A stretch of 64,000 bases of DNA, taken from contig OX419759.1 of the NCBI GenBank assembly GCA_948567375.1, positions 59,001,493-59,065,492 on the forward strand, read 5' to 3'. Source of the stretch: Lunularia cruciata. Lineage: Eukaryota; Streptophyta; Marchantiopsida; Lunulariales; Lunulariaceae. Every line of letters begins with the position of its first letter. Position 1 is the stretch's first letter. Below are positions 10,894-20,334 of this stretch, in pieces. The translations under genes were made by a program, and so were the position numbers. The notes under the pieces were generated by a model that made no database searches, was not told the origin of the DNA, and saw nothing but the letters and a program-made list of their open reading frames with translations.

Positions 10894-12144
10894 TTTTGAT
10901 TGTAATCGCTCCGCAAGTCTAGTTTGGTGAAGTGTCTTGCTCTATAGAGTTGATCAAATAGGTCATCCATGCAAGGTAAGGGGTATTTTTTCTTCATTTT
11001 TTGCTGATTGAGATCCCAATAGTCAATGCACATGCGCATTGTACCATTTTTCTTCTTCACAAACAAGACAAGAGCTCCATATGGTGATATGTTGGGTTGG
11101 ATGAACCCTTTTTGCAGCGTATCCTCAATTTGATTCTTACATTCCTCCAACTCATAGGTGATAGGTGATATGGGGTCTTACAAGGGGGTGTCTTTCCCAA
11201 GAGTGTCTCAATTTTATTATCTACTCTCCTTTTTGGTGGTAACCCTAAAGGTAGATCATTGGGAAAGACAGCTTGAAACTCATTTACCACATCCTTCAAT
11301 CTCTCAAGAATTTTTCCATTGAGTTGTGCACTCTAAACTTCTCTTATTAGACCCATGAAACATCTATTGGTCTTATAGATAACTATTGTTCCTATGACAT
11401 AAAGAGGCAATTCTTGCCTGTGTGATTTTTCTTTAACTCCAATGATCAACCATTGGTGGGTTCTCACTACTTTCTTCCCCCAATCTACCATAGGGTTATA
11501 ATGCTCCATCCATGGCATGCCTAAGATTGCATCATAATGAGCTAATCATATCACTTGCCACTCAATTGCTTTCTGATATTCTCCTACATAGAGTGCTTCT
11601 TGTCTAGGTAATGATTCAATCCTCTCTATTTGCTCGTTAGGTAACTCTCCTTCTTCTCTCTCATCTCTGTCTAGATCCATTCCCAATCTTATTGCAATAG
11701 AGCAAGACAAGAAATTCTTTGTTGCTCCCGGATCTATTAATACTCTCACTTGATTGCCCTCTTGGACTCCATTCACGGCAATCAATTGTGAGGTTTCCTT
11801 TTGGGACCTTTGTGCTCTCATCTTCTTCCTTCCCTTGCTTTTTTGCTTCCTTATTGAGCCAATAAGGCCGCAAGGTACATTTATTGGTGATCTTTGTTTT
11901 CCAAAGTGATTTCTACCTCTTCCTCTTCAGTGCGTCTCTCTATGTTGTTCAAAGATTGCTTGTATGAAGGCCAAGGGCTTGTAGGAAGCCAAGCATGACA
12001 GTTGGTTGATATGTACACAATACGGCCACAATTGTAACAATAGCATTGTTCTCCTTGAGTTCCTTCTCCTCGTAGGACTCCATCTCTCCATTCTTCTACT
12101 CATCCCTACTCTCCTTGAAGCGGTTGTACTCCTTGAAACCAAAG
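10894..12144 (-). pseudogene. Minus-strand Ty3/gypsy remnant F (gag end, protease, RT start)
   Basis: Reading down the minus strand: a gag zinc-knuckle-like CYNCGRIVYISTNC (about 12,030; the histidine reads Y); an aspartic protease with VLIDPGATKNFLS (about 11,700-11,750, normally D-S-G-A-T); then RT with VFPNDLPLGLPPKR (about 11,260), [33 protein letters not shown] (about 11,000-11,100) and PYLAW/LFDQL followed by [11 protein letters not shown]. The rest of pol is deleted up to the LTR piece at 10,777-10,893. At least two frame changes and several stops are present. It abuts a plus-oriented LTR at 12,145. Confidence 0.75.
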
Positions 12145-12559
12145 TGTAACAATATGGAGTTTAGCGACGAAGTCAGTCGGGCTCACGAAGTAGCACATAA
12201 GACAAATTAGCCTAGAATATTCCGGAAGTATCTAGGAAACTTCTTGGGAAGCTTCCCGGTTAGTTGAGCTTGCACCTTAAGTAAGTAGCTTCTAGAAGGA
12301 AGCTTCAAACTAGCTTAGCTTGCACGCCAAGTAGGCGGCTTCTAGAAGGAAGCTTCTTGAGAAGCTTCCTAGTTAACTTGGCTTGCACTCTAAGAAAGTA
12401 GCTTGAGGAAGCTTCTTGAGAAGCTTCTCAAGGGCCTTGTATGTACCTATAAATACCAAAACCAAAGCTCATGCTAGACATTCGGAGTTTTCCCTCATTC
12501 AAGTGTCCCAATGTGAGCTTCCATTCTCCTATTTCTCTCCTCGGTTTTGATCTTTTACA
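12145..12559 (+). repeat. Plus-oriented LTR of the HSE-LTR family (415 bp)
   Basis: It begins TGTAACAATATGGAG and ends GATCTTTTACA. It is the reverse complement of the LTRs of element E, so its sense strand is plus. It has the same GAAGCTTC-type repeats and TATAAATACC (about 12,450). No matching 5-bp flanks are seen (CAAAG on the left, CTTGC on the right), so it is not a simple solo LTR. It separates remnant F from the RNase H fragment of element D. Confidence 0.8.
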
Positions 12560-12723
12560 CTTGCAACCAAGCATTGAAAGCACTATTTGGGCAAGAAGGC
12601 ATTTGTAGTAGAGACAGACCACAAACCTCTAGTCTACCTTGAGACACAAAAAGATCTATCTCATTGCTAGATTTGATGTGTAGAGTGGCAACAATGCTTC
12701 AAAATGACAATCACCTACGTGAA
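12560..12723 (+). pseudogene. Chromovirus D, RNase H part (left of nested insertion)
   Basis: The plus strand encodes CNQALKALFGQE/ATKH-like RNase H sequence followed by ETDHKPLVYLETQKDLSH, closely matching chromovirus B at 8,030-8,190. The coding sequence breaks off at CCTACGTGAA where element E is inserted and resumes at 18,363. The last five bases, GTGAA (12,719-12,723), are the left target-site duplication. Confidence 0.85.
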
Positions 12724-13144
12724 TGTAAAAGACCAAAACCGAGGAGAGAAATATGAGAATGGAAACTCACATTGGGACACTTGAATGAGGGAAAACTCCG
12801 AATGCCTAGCATGAGCTTCGGCCTTGGTATTTATAGGTAGCATACAAGCCCCTTGAAGCTTCTTAAGAAGCTTCCTTAAGCCACTTTCTTGGAGTGCAAG
12901 CCAAGTTAACTAGGAAGCTTCTCAAGAAGCTTCCTTCTAGAAGCCACCTACTTGGCGTGCAAGTTAAGCTAGTTAGAAGCTTCTAGAAGCTTCCTTCTAG
13001 AAGCTACCTGCTTAGGGCGCAAGTTAACTAGTTGGGAAGCTTCCCAAGAAGCTTCTTAGACTTCTAGAATATTCTAGGCTATTTTGTCTTATTCTCTACT
13101 TTGTAACCCCGACTAACTTTGTCACTAAACTCCATATTGTTATA
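12724..13144 (-). repeat. 3' LTR of element E (left)
   Basis: 421 bp, homologous end to end with 17,942-18,362. A TATAAATA box on the minus strand lies at 12,828-12,835. The inner border adjoins a polypurine tract on the minus strand (GGTGGGGGAA, about 13,148-13,157). Confidence 0.92.
12976..13074. promoter_or_regulatory. Heat-shock-element arrays in the 3' LTR of element E
   Basis: Both perfect arrays of the 5' LTR are also present here: four modules at 12,976-12,993 and three at 13,062-13,074. The LTRs have diverged at about 13 sites, but none falls in these core modules. Confidence 0.6.
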
Positions 13145-13149
13145 TATTC

Positions 13150-14560
13150 CCCCACCGCTAGTTGATGGCGTCCTCATCGCCAGTGAAGCTTCAAATTCCT
13201 TGATGGCCATTTGTGCATTCTGGAGGTGAGAAAGAGGTTCCCATGTGGCATCATGAAGGGGATACCCTTTCCAAAGGACCTTGTACTCCGTATGTTAGCG
13301 ATGGCCTCGTTGAATATGGCGACATGCAAGGATACGATCAACTTCGTACTCCTCATGATCATTGATAGGGACAGGAAGAGGGGGAGGTTGGACTCGAGAG
13401 GAAAAGGAAGGAGGGTTAGGAACAAAGGGTTTCAACTTAGAAACATGAAAGACAAGATGGATACACATGTGACAAGGTAAGGCAAGTCGATAAGCAACAA
13501 GAGAGACAATTTGGGTGATATCAAAGGGTCCTATCCAATTAGGGGCAAGTTTACAAACTTGGGTATCAAGTGGGAGAGGGAGGTTAGTAGAGGATAGCAT
13601 GACTTTATCACCGACTTCGAAGGTGAGATCTCGACGATGGTGGTCCGCATATTGTTTTTGGCGATTCTGAGCAACAAGGAGGTGAGACTTGGCTTGTTGG
13701 AGAGATTGGGATATAGTGGTCAAGAATGTGGAAGTATGAGGAACCTGAGATGGAGGGGAGCAAGAAGAGAATCTGGAACAAGCGGATCTTGGCCAAAATT
13801 GAGAAAGAAAGGAGAGAATCCGGTGCTTACCTGTTTGGAATTGTTGTAGGCAAATTCGGTAGCGGTAAGACATTCATCCCAATTGGTATGGTGGACATTG
13901 ACAAAGGCACGTAACATATCCTCCAATGTACAATTTGCACATTCGGTTTGTCCATTAGTTTGAGGATGATAGGCCGTGGACAAAGCAAGCTTGGTGTCGA
14001 GTATCTGAAAGAGTGCTTGCCAAAACTTCCCAGTAAAGCGAGGATCACGGTCAGAGATGAGTACGCATAGCATTCCATGATGCTTGAAGACATTGTCAAA
14101 GTAGATTTGCGCTAAGGTTGGAGCATCCACGATATCACAGGTTGGTGCCAAGTGGATTTGCTTACTAAGATTATCCACAAACACCACGATGGCGGTGTGT
14201 CCTTGTTTTGCCTTTTGCAAGGATGTGATGAGATCCAAGCTCACATGCTCCCAACGAGCTGATGGAACGGCAAGCAGTTGAAGGAGTCCACGCCGGCTTC
14301 TGGTTGATGGCCTTGTTATGTTGGCAGCTTTCACTCAATCGGACAAATTCTCAAACATCATGTGTCATGTTGGGCCACCACCATTGACGTTGGAGGGTAC
14401 CCAAGGTCTTGTCCACACCCATGTGACCAATGATGGGTAAATCATGGGCTTCTTGAAGGCGCACAAGTCGAAGATCACCTTTGGCTTGAACATAGATCCG
14501 GTCCGCATGGAATAGAAGGCCTTCCTTGAATGAGAAGGTGTTTTACTCCTTGTCACCTGT
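13150..14560 (-). pseudogene. Element E integrase with chromodomain
   Basis: The zinc-binding start is weak (about 14,365-14,556). The catalytic core (14,334-13,720) holds VSLDLITSL, GHTAIVVFVDNLSKQIHL, HHGMLCVLISDRDPRF (second Asp) and TAYHPQTNGQTECANCTLED (Glu). A frame change leads to the C-terminal part (13,873-13,295) with KLAPNWIGPFDITQ (GPY/F-type) and HVSKLKPFVP. The chromodomain starts EEYEVDRILACR and, after another frame change near 13,300, continues TEYKVLWKGYPLHDATWEPLSHL to about 13,170. The D-D-E triad is present. Normally the chromodomain guides the integrase to modified histone tails. At least two frame changes make it non-functional as it stands. Confidence 0.85.
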
Positions 14561-14692
14561 TGTTAGCAGACCATGTACCATTTGGAAGAAGGGATCTTGC
14601 TGTAGAGCTAACCGAAACTCGTTATGAATCTTGGGATCAATTGACACCATCGTAATTGCTACCACGATGAGAGGAAGAGACTTCAAATCAGG

Positions 14693-15343
14693 TCATCGTG
14701 ATAGAGCATCAGGGATGACATGGAACCGACCTGGTTTGTACTCAAGTTTGATGTCAAACAATTGGAGTTGCTCTTCCCATCGATGATGTCGACTCTTCAT
14801 GTGCTCTAGGTGTAAGGTCTGCAACAATGGCTTGTGATCAGTTCGCATGATCACTTGTTTCCCCAAGAGATAATGCCTCCATACCTTGGTGGCATATACC
14901 ATTGCAAGTTGTTCCTGATCTCGAGTAGAGTAATTTCTTTTAGCTGTATTTAGTCGGCAAGACACAAAGGCAATAGGATGTAGTCCATCTGGAAATTCTT
15001 GTTGCAACACAGCTCCAATTGCAAAGTTAGAAGCATCAAAATCAACCACACAAGGTAGTTGAGGATCATATGGTTGAAGAATGGGTCTTGAAGACACCAT
15101 ATGCTTTAACTTCTGGAATGCTTCTTCATGCTTGGTGGTCCATTTGAAGCTCAAGTTCTTTCCCAAGAGGTCAGTCAATGGCGCAACCACGTGAGCATAA
15201 TAGTGGATGAACCGTCGGTAAAAACTAGCCAATCCATTGAATGCTCGTACTTCAGTAGCATCCTTCGGGGTAGGCCAATCAGTAATGGCCTTGATCTTCT
15301 CTTCTTCCATCTTGATCCCCTCTGATGAGATCTTATGACCCAA
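14693..15343 (-). CDS. Element E RNase H, open over 216 codons
   Basis: An open minus-strand frame starting GHKISSEGIKMEEEKI, which is the RT connection domain. FNGLASFYRRFIHYYAHVVAPLTDLLGK, FKWTTKHEEAFQKLK, CVVDFDASNFAIGAVLQQE (RNase H first Asp), SRDQEQLAMVYATKVWRHYL and RTDHKPLLQTL follow, and it ends KPGRFHVIPDALSR. All usual Ty3 RNase H landmarks are there. It would degrade the RNA strand during reverse transcription. It is fused to RT in intact elements; here a frameshift separates them. Confidence 0.85.
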   Translation of the reverse strand: MGHKISSEGIKMEEEKIKAITDWPTPKDATEVRAFNGLASFYRRFIHYYAHVVAPLTDLLGKNLSFKWTTKHEEAFQKLKHMVSSRPILQPYDPQLPCVVDFDASNFAIGAVLQQEFPDGLHPIAFVSCRLNTAKRNYSTRDQEQLAMVYATKVWRHYLLGKQVIMRTDHKPLLQTLHLEHMKSRHHRWEEQLQLFDIKLEYKPGRFHVIPDALSR

Positions 15344-15409
15344 GAAGGTAACCTCCTTTTGCCAAAAAGCACACTTTGACTTCTTGCAGTAAAATTTCCA
15401 CTGTCATAG

Positions 15410-16069
15410 TCATCTTAGGACTTCTCGCACATGATTCTTGTGTTTTGCCTCTATCCTACTATAGATTAAGATATCATCTAAGAACACTACCACGGACTGA
15501 TCCAATAGTCCCTCCAACACCCGATGCATCTGATCCATGAAGACTGCTAGAGCATTAGTGAGTCCAAAAGGTAGAACTCTCCACTCAAAATGTCCATACC
15601 TTGTGCGAAAGGCAGTCTTTTGCACATCCTCTCCTTCAATAGGAATTTGCCAATAGCCGCTACAAAGATCTAGCTTGGAAAAGTAGCATGCTCCACTTAA
15701 TTGATCAAGCAGGTCATCGATCCAAGGCAAGGGATATGCATTCTTCATGGTTTGCTTATTGAGCCCATGGTAATCAATACAAAAACAAAGTCCTCCATCC
15801 TTCTTTGGAACAAATGGTACCGGTGCTCCCCACGGAGAGGTACTATGTCGTATGAAATCCTTCTCCAACAACTCTGTAAGTGTTGTTTGCAACTCCTCCA
15901 ACTCCTTTGGTAAGAGCCGATAGATTGTTCTACTCAATCGAGTACTCCCTGGCAATAACTCAATCTTGAAGGGCATACCTCGATCAGAGGGTAATCCCTT
16001 TAGCAGATCATCCGGAAACACATATGCAAACTCCTGAACTATTCGATCAACCGTTGCTTGATGCGGCAC
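15410..16069 (-). CDS. Element E reverse transcriptase, open over 219 codons
   Basis: An open minus-strand frame with the full Ty3 RT core: [12 protein letters not shown] at the N-terminus, [14 protein letters not shown] (palm start), [31 protein letters not shown] (first catalytic Asp), [16 protein letters not shown] and [12 protein letters not shown] (catalytic Asp pair). It copies element RNA into DNA. Family consensus has T/P where this reads L/V in NAL-AVF. The frame ends near 15,410, and the RNase H frame resumes about 70 bases further on in another frame, so one frameshift separates them. It is a Pol fragment, not a host gene. Confidence 0.85.
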   Translation of the reverse strand: MPHQATVDRIVQEFAYVFPDDLLKGLPSDRGMPFKIELLPGSTRLSRTIYRLLPKELEELQTTLTELLEKDFIRHSTSPWGAPVPFVPKKDGGLCFCIDYHGLNKQTMKNAYPLPWIDDLLDQLSGACYFSKLDLCSGYWQIPIEGEDVQKTAFRTRYGHFEWRVLPFGLTNALAVFMDQMHRVLEGLLDQSVVVFLDDILIYSRIEAKHKNHVREVLR

Positions 16070-16309
16070 CTAGCCCTCCTCAAATTGTTCTTGTGCAATC
16101 AGCTTGATCCACACCGCAAATACAGACTTATCTTCCTCCAAAGCTTGCTCTATGGCTGCTTCGTTAACAAACTTCCCTTCTAGGGACTCATCTCTCTTCC
16201 AAGCTTGCTCCATGGTTGCCTTCTTGGCAAACTTCCCATCTTGGGACTCATCTCCCTTCCAGATTTGCTCTATGGCTACCTTCTCAACAAACTTCCCATC
16301 TTGGGACTA

Positions 16310-16680
16310 ACTATTCTTAGATGTCTTACTCAGAGGTGCCAGACAACCTAATCGGAAATTCCTACCTTGATGTTGTACTTGAATTTGACGTCGGGTCCAA
16401 TCAAATTGAACCTTATGACGTTCAAGCCAAGGTAGACCCAGAATGATATCATAGTGTAGAGGTGCCACTACAAACCTCATACACTCCAAATACTCCTTCC
16501 CAATCTTGAAGGTAATAGGATGCAAGGTGCGGAATGCAGAACCTTTTCTACCATCCGCCATCATCAAACTACTTCTAATCACTGGCTTGATAGGAATACC
16601 CAATTATTTTGCTACTTGCATAGATATGCAATTCTCTAAACTTCCAGAATCAACCAAAATCCTACAACCCCGATTAGATA
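16310..16680 (-). pseudogene. Element E aspartic protease
   Basis: The retroviral-type protease segment on the minus strand contains ILVDSGSLENCISMQVAK (catalytic D-S-G), a stop, then LGIPIKPVIRSSLMMADG and, further on, VVAPLHYDIILGLPWLERHKVQFDW (16,310-16,603 open). The ILGLPWLE box is the usual end of Ty3 protease. The stop after the D-S-G box breaks the frame. Confidence 0.8.
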
Positions 16681-16789
16681 TCATACCTTGCAAGTGAAGC
16701 AAACTTGCATAGGTTGAGCCTTCAATCCCATTGGAACTAATCAAGCTCCCAGTAGGCGGCTCGAAATCTCCTAATGGGATTCTTTGTTT

Positions 16790-17660
16790 CCCTGATCATT
16801 CTGTTCCACAAACTCCATTTGGGCAACTTGTCGAGGTCGCCCATTCCTAAGTGGACATTCGGCAATGCAATGTCCAACTTAGCAACAATAAAAGCAACCT
16901 CCATTTTGTCATAATATTTCTCTATATATTGTGCCAAGCGGTCTTTGTTGGATAGCATCAATCTCCATTGGTACCGGTTCTTCCACTCGTGGTATTGGTA
17001 AGTTTTGTGTAGGTCAAGGTCGAGACCAAGTTGTCGCAACTAAGGAATCAAAACGCTCAGCCAATTGCATCGCTTCTTCTTTGTTCTGTGGCTCTCGCAT
17101 AGTCACCTCCAATCTGGTTCATGACTTTAATCCTTGCATAAATTGATCCAGAACTTCACCTTCTTGGATATCTGGAATTTGCATGATGATATTCTGAAAT
17201 TGTGTGATGTAGCTTCTTATTGAGCCAATCTGCCTCAACTCTGCCAATTTATCTTGTGCAGCTTGGGTGGCATTTATAGTCTAAAATCAACCAAGTATTG
17301 CATCCTTGAATTCTGTCCATGTCAAAATTGGTGTAACAATTTGTCGTTTAGCTCTTTCTAATTGGAATTGCCACCAAAGTTTTGCCACGCCATCCAACTG
17401 GCTAGAAGCCAAGAGAATTTGTTTTTGCTCGTCTTGAAGATTGGTGGCTTCAAAGTAATGTTCACAGTCAAACACAAAATTCTCCACTGTGCTTGGAAGA
17501 TTCTTGCCTTCAAACACCTTGGGTTTTGGAAATCAAATGTGATCTTCTCCATCTCGAACTGGCGCTCTGTCTATCTGTTCTCGTCGTTGTTGGTCTCGTT
17601 CATCCAACAATCGAGTAAGATGCTCAATTTGTTGTTGCATTGCAAGGATAACATCTGGTA
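16790..17660 (-). pseudogene. Element E gag (capsid and zinc knuckle)
   Basis: Minus-strand gag. The capsid region (about 17,287-17,550) contains FENPR.../FEGKNLPSTVENFVFDCEHYFE, LLASSQLDGVAKLWWQFQ and LTWTEFKDAI, a typical Retrotrans_gag pattern. Near 16,850-16,905 a CCHC zinc knuckle reads C-F-Y-C, a stop, V-G-H-C-I-A-E-C. The frame changes at least twice between these parts and one stop lies inside the knuckle, so no single open gag frame remains. Confidence 0.75.
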
Positions 17661-17928
17661 TTGCCGCCATCGCTACTACTCTATTCCACTACCCTCAATT
17701 TATCTAGTTGATTAACACATAGATACAACACGTCCACCGTTCTCCATAAGTTACAATTGGAAGTATCAAGGGTTCCTCTGACACGGTGATCATATGTAGA
17801 AAATCCTGCCCAAAGCGTGAGGTGATGAATTGTATGAAATGATGCTTTGGTAATATCTAGACATGAAAGTCCCAATGGTTTGGCAGAAGTGGATTTGGTG
17901 GTCCATAAATTCCATTTATCCCATTCCT

Positions 17929-17940
17929 GCTCTGATACCA
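17929..17940 (-). other. Primer-binding site, initiator-Met tRNA type
   Basis: The minus strand reads TGGTATCAGAGC one base inside the 5' LTR. This matches the 3' end of plant initiator-Met tRNA, the usual primer of plant Ty3 and Ty1 elements, and it fixes the direction of element E. Confidence 0.9.
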
Positions 17941-17941
17941 A

Positions 17942-18362
17942 TGTAAAAGACCGAAACCAAGGAGAGAAATATGAGAATGGAAACTCACATTGGGACACTT
18001 GAATGAGGGAAAACTCCGAATGCCTAGCATGAGCTTTGGCCTTGGTATTTATAGGTAGCATACAAGCCCCTTGAAGCTTCTCAAGAAGCTTCCTTGAGCC
18101 GCTTTCTTGGAGTGCAAGCCAAGTTAACTAGGAAGCTTCTCAAGAAGCTTCCTTCTAGAAGCCGCCTACTTGGCATGCAATTTAAGCTAGTTAGAAGCTT
18201 CTAGAAGCTTCCCTCTAGAAGCTACCTGCTTAGGGCGCAAGTTAACTAGTTGGGAAGCTTCCCAAGAAGCTTCTTAGACTTCTAGAATATTCTAGGCTAT
18301 TTTGTCTTATTCTCTACTTTGTAAGCCCAACTAACTTTGTCACTAAACTCCATATTGTTACA
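17942..18362 (-). repeat. 5' LTR of element E (right)
   Basis: 421 bp, beginning TGTAACAATATGGAG on the minus strand and ending CTTTTACA. A TATAAATA box lies at 18,046-18,053 on the minus strand, with the heat-shock-element-like arrays on its upstream (higher-coordinate) side, that is, in U3. Confidence 0.93.
18194..18292. promoter_or_regulatory. Perfect heat-shock-element arrays in the U3 of the 5' LTR
   Basis: Two perfect alternating GAA/TTC arrays with 5-bp spacing. GAA-gc-TTC-ta-GAA-gc-TTC at 18,194-18,211 has four modules, and TTC-ta-GAA-ta-TTC at 18,280-18,292 has three. Further GAAGCTTC palindromes lie at about 18,073, 18,086, 18,132, 18,145, 18,254 and 18,266 with looser spacing. The heat-shock-factor consensus is inverted nGAAn repeats, with three or more modules giving strong binding. 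They lie 140-240 bp upstream of the TATAAATA box. Heat response is inferred. Confidence 0.6.
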
Positions 18363-19571
18363 GTGAAGGTAAGAAGCAACTTGCATATGCATTCACCTGC
18401 ATGTTGATGGTAAACAATTTGGTGGCAGCGGTTAAGATTAACATTGAATTTTGGCTAGAGATTTTGGCTGCTACAAAAATTGATCCATAGATTGTAGGAG
18501 CACAATCATCCAAATGTGTCACTAGCACCCAAGGACTCACCTTTTGTGATTGTAGAATTATGGATCCCAAATGTCCCAAAATTATGCACCACCATTCTTG
18601 TAGAATATCATGATTTGGCCATTGCAGGTCATGTCAAAGTGGACAAGACCTTGGATGCAGTCCAATGCCATTACTATTGGTCCAAGATGAGCAACAACAT
18701 AATGGATTACATGCATAGATGCATACTCTGTCAACAGAACAAAGCTTCTAATCAAGCTCCTACAAGGCTTCTTCAACCTCTCTCCACTCCTACACAATGT
18801 GTGGAATAGGTGAATATGGATCTCGTCTGTGAAGTACCCAAGACCATCTTAGAGTTTGACTCCATCGTGGTCTTTGTGGACCAACTCAACAAAATGATTC
18901 ATGTATACCCTACCACCAAGAATGTAACCTCTCCACAACTAGCTCAATTATACTTAAATGCAATCTTCTCTCACCATGGCTTGTCTTGAGTACTTATCAC
19001 CGATAGAGGCACTCAATTCACCAGTTTGTTTTGGCAAACACTCTTTGGTTTCTTCAAAACCAAGTTGGCCATATCCACAAATTATGACCCCCAAACAGAT
19101 TGGAGTTCAATGTTGGGGATCAAGTGTGGCTATCTACAACCAATCTCACATTAGTTGGCACTCGTAAGTTTAGATCCCATTTTATTGGGCCTTTTTCTAT
19201 TCTTCATTGAGTTGACGTTGTGGCCTATAACCTCAAGCTACCAACACACATGAAGATCCATCTAGTGTTCTATGTTTCACTATTATGCATATATGCGCCC
19301 CAATTAGGCCATTGTTATTCCACACAAGATATTTGACCTTGTTTGACACTCATTGATGGCACGAAGGAATATGAAGTGGAACGTATCCTCCAAAAATACA
19401 TGCGTAGTACTTGCCATGCGCAGGTAGACTATCTTGTATAGTGGAAAGGTTACCCTCTCTATGAGGCAACCTATGAGCCCACTGCCAATTTGAAACATGC
19501 ACCGCTATTGGTGCAAGCGTTTAAGCAATAGCTACACAACGAAGACATTACGTCTTAAAAGGAGGGAGGTG
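18363..19571 (+). pseudogene. Chromovirus D, RNase H end to chromodomain (right of nested insertion)
   Basis: It resumes exactly where the RNase H segment stopped at 12,723 (GTGAAGG(T)AAGAAGC...). The integrase has FDSIVVFVDQLNKMIHVYPTT, HHGLS(stop)VLITDRGTQF, and a deletion running from about 19,080 to the GDQVWL-like end. A chromodomain at about 19,363-19,530 reads KEYEVERILQKYM, then LV(stop)WKGYPLYEATYEP. Two stops sit at the same codons as in chromovirus B (TGA at 18,987 and TAG at 19,439). A polypurine tract (AAAAGGAGGGAGG) precedes the LTR. Confidence 0.88.
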
Positions 19572-20321
19572 TGTAATACCAAGAGCTAGCCATATGATCT
19601 AGATGTGAAATTTGGTTTGGTAACATCTAAAATGATGTTATACATGATGGAAAAAATATATCAGATAGAAGTAGCACCAAAAGAGTACTTCTACTAATAG
19701 GGTAGAATTGAAAGACTTGAAAATCTTAGAACCAACAACTAAATATGATTTAAAGGTAAGAATTGGTTTGGTAACATCTAGAAAGATGTTGCACATGATG
19801 TACTAAATAGATCAAAAAGAGGTATCACCAAAAAGGGACTCCTAATAATAGAGTAGGAATCAAAATATGCCTGAAATCTTTGAAGGCAATTTTGGAAGCG
19901 TAAACGGATGAATTAGGCCTAAAAAATGTGCAAGTTTCCCCCCCCCCCCCCCAATGAAAGAAAGGTTGGCCTTCCCTCCTCCTTGGTTTGTCTCATTGAG
20001 AGATTTCCAATTGTACCTCACCCACGTGGTTATGAGATTCATACAAGAAGATTCTCTCTGGTCAAAGCTTGTTCGACCAACCAGATAGAACCAAGACCGA
20101 TATCCATGTCACCCATCCAAGTGAGTAATCCAAGGGTGGAGCTTGCTGAAATGTCACCCATCTATGTGCCTAATACTATGGTGGGGCTTCCTTGGAGGAG
20201 ATCCTCTTTGTCTATATAATAAAGAGAAGGTGCTCCTTTGGGGCATCAAAGGTTTGAGTGTGAAATTGTGTGTTTCTCATGGTGTGTTTCTCTTCAGGTC
20301 TCCTATCCTTAGAGTATTACA
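19572..20321 (+). repeat. 3' LTR of chromovirus D (750 bp)
   Basis: TGTAATACCAAGAG at the start and AGAGTATTACA at the end. Same structure as 9,720-10,458, including the internal repeat of the first segment (second unit from about 19,729) and a TATATAATAAAG box at about 20,213. A run of 15 C lies at 19,938-19,952. It is followed directly by integrase sequence of another element, so D was inserted into that element. Confidence 0.88.
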
Positions 20322-20334
20322 ATGAGAATATGTT

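Larger units (their letters stand above)
12724..18362 (-). mobile_element. Nested Ty3/gypsy chromovirus E, 5,639 bp, complete structure
   Basis: An LTR retrotransposon on the minus strand inserted into the RNase H gene of chromovirus D. It is bounded by two 421-bp LTRs (12,724-13,144 and 17,942-18,362) and flanked by the perfect 5-bp duplication GTGAA (12,719-12,723 and 18,363-18,367). A primer-binding site complementary to initiator-Met tRNA lies one base inside the right-hand (5') LTR. Inside, in minus-strand order: gag, protease, RT, RNase H, integrase, chromodomain. The LTRs differ at about 13 positions by eye (roughly 97% identical), mostly transitions, so insertion is fairly recent. Internal stops and frame changes suggest it is no longer autonomous. 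LTR ends are TG...CA, except that the left copy reads TATA where the right has TACA. Confidence 0.93.

Noticed and set aside
17681-18061. Minus-strand frame of 126 codons in the E LTR and leader
   Set aside because: It reads through the LTR, the primer-binding site and the gag leader. The LTR part also appears as a frame at 10.7-11.1 kb, so it is non-coding repeat sequence.
19938-19952. Run of 15 C (and 12 G at 57,941-57,952) as a functional element
   Set aside because: Homopolymers inside decayed retroelement sequence are most simply slippage or sequencing error.
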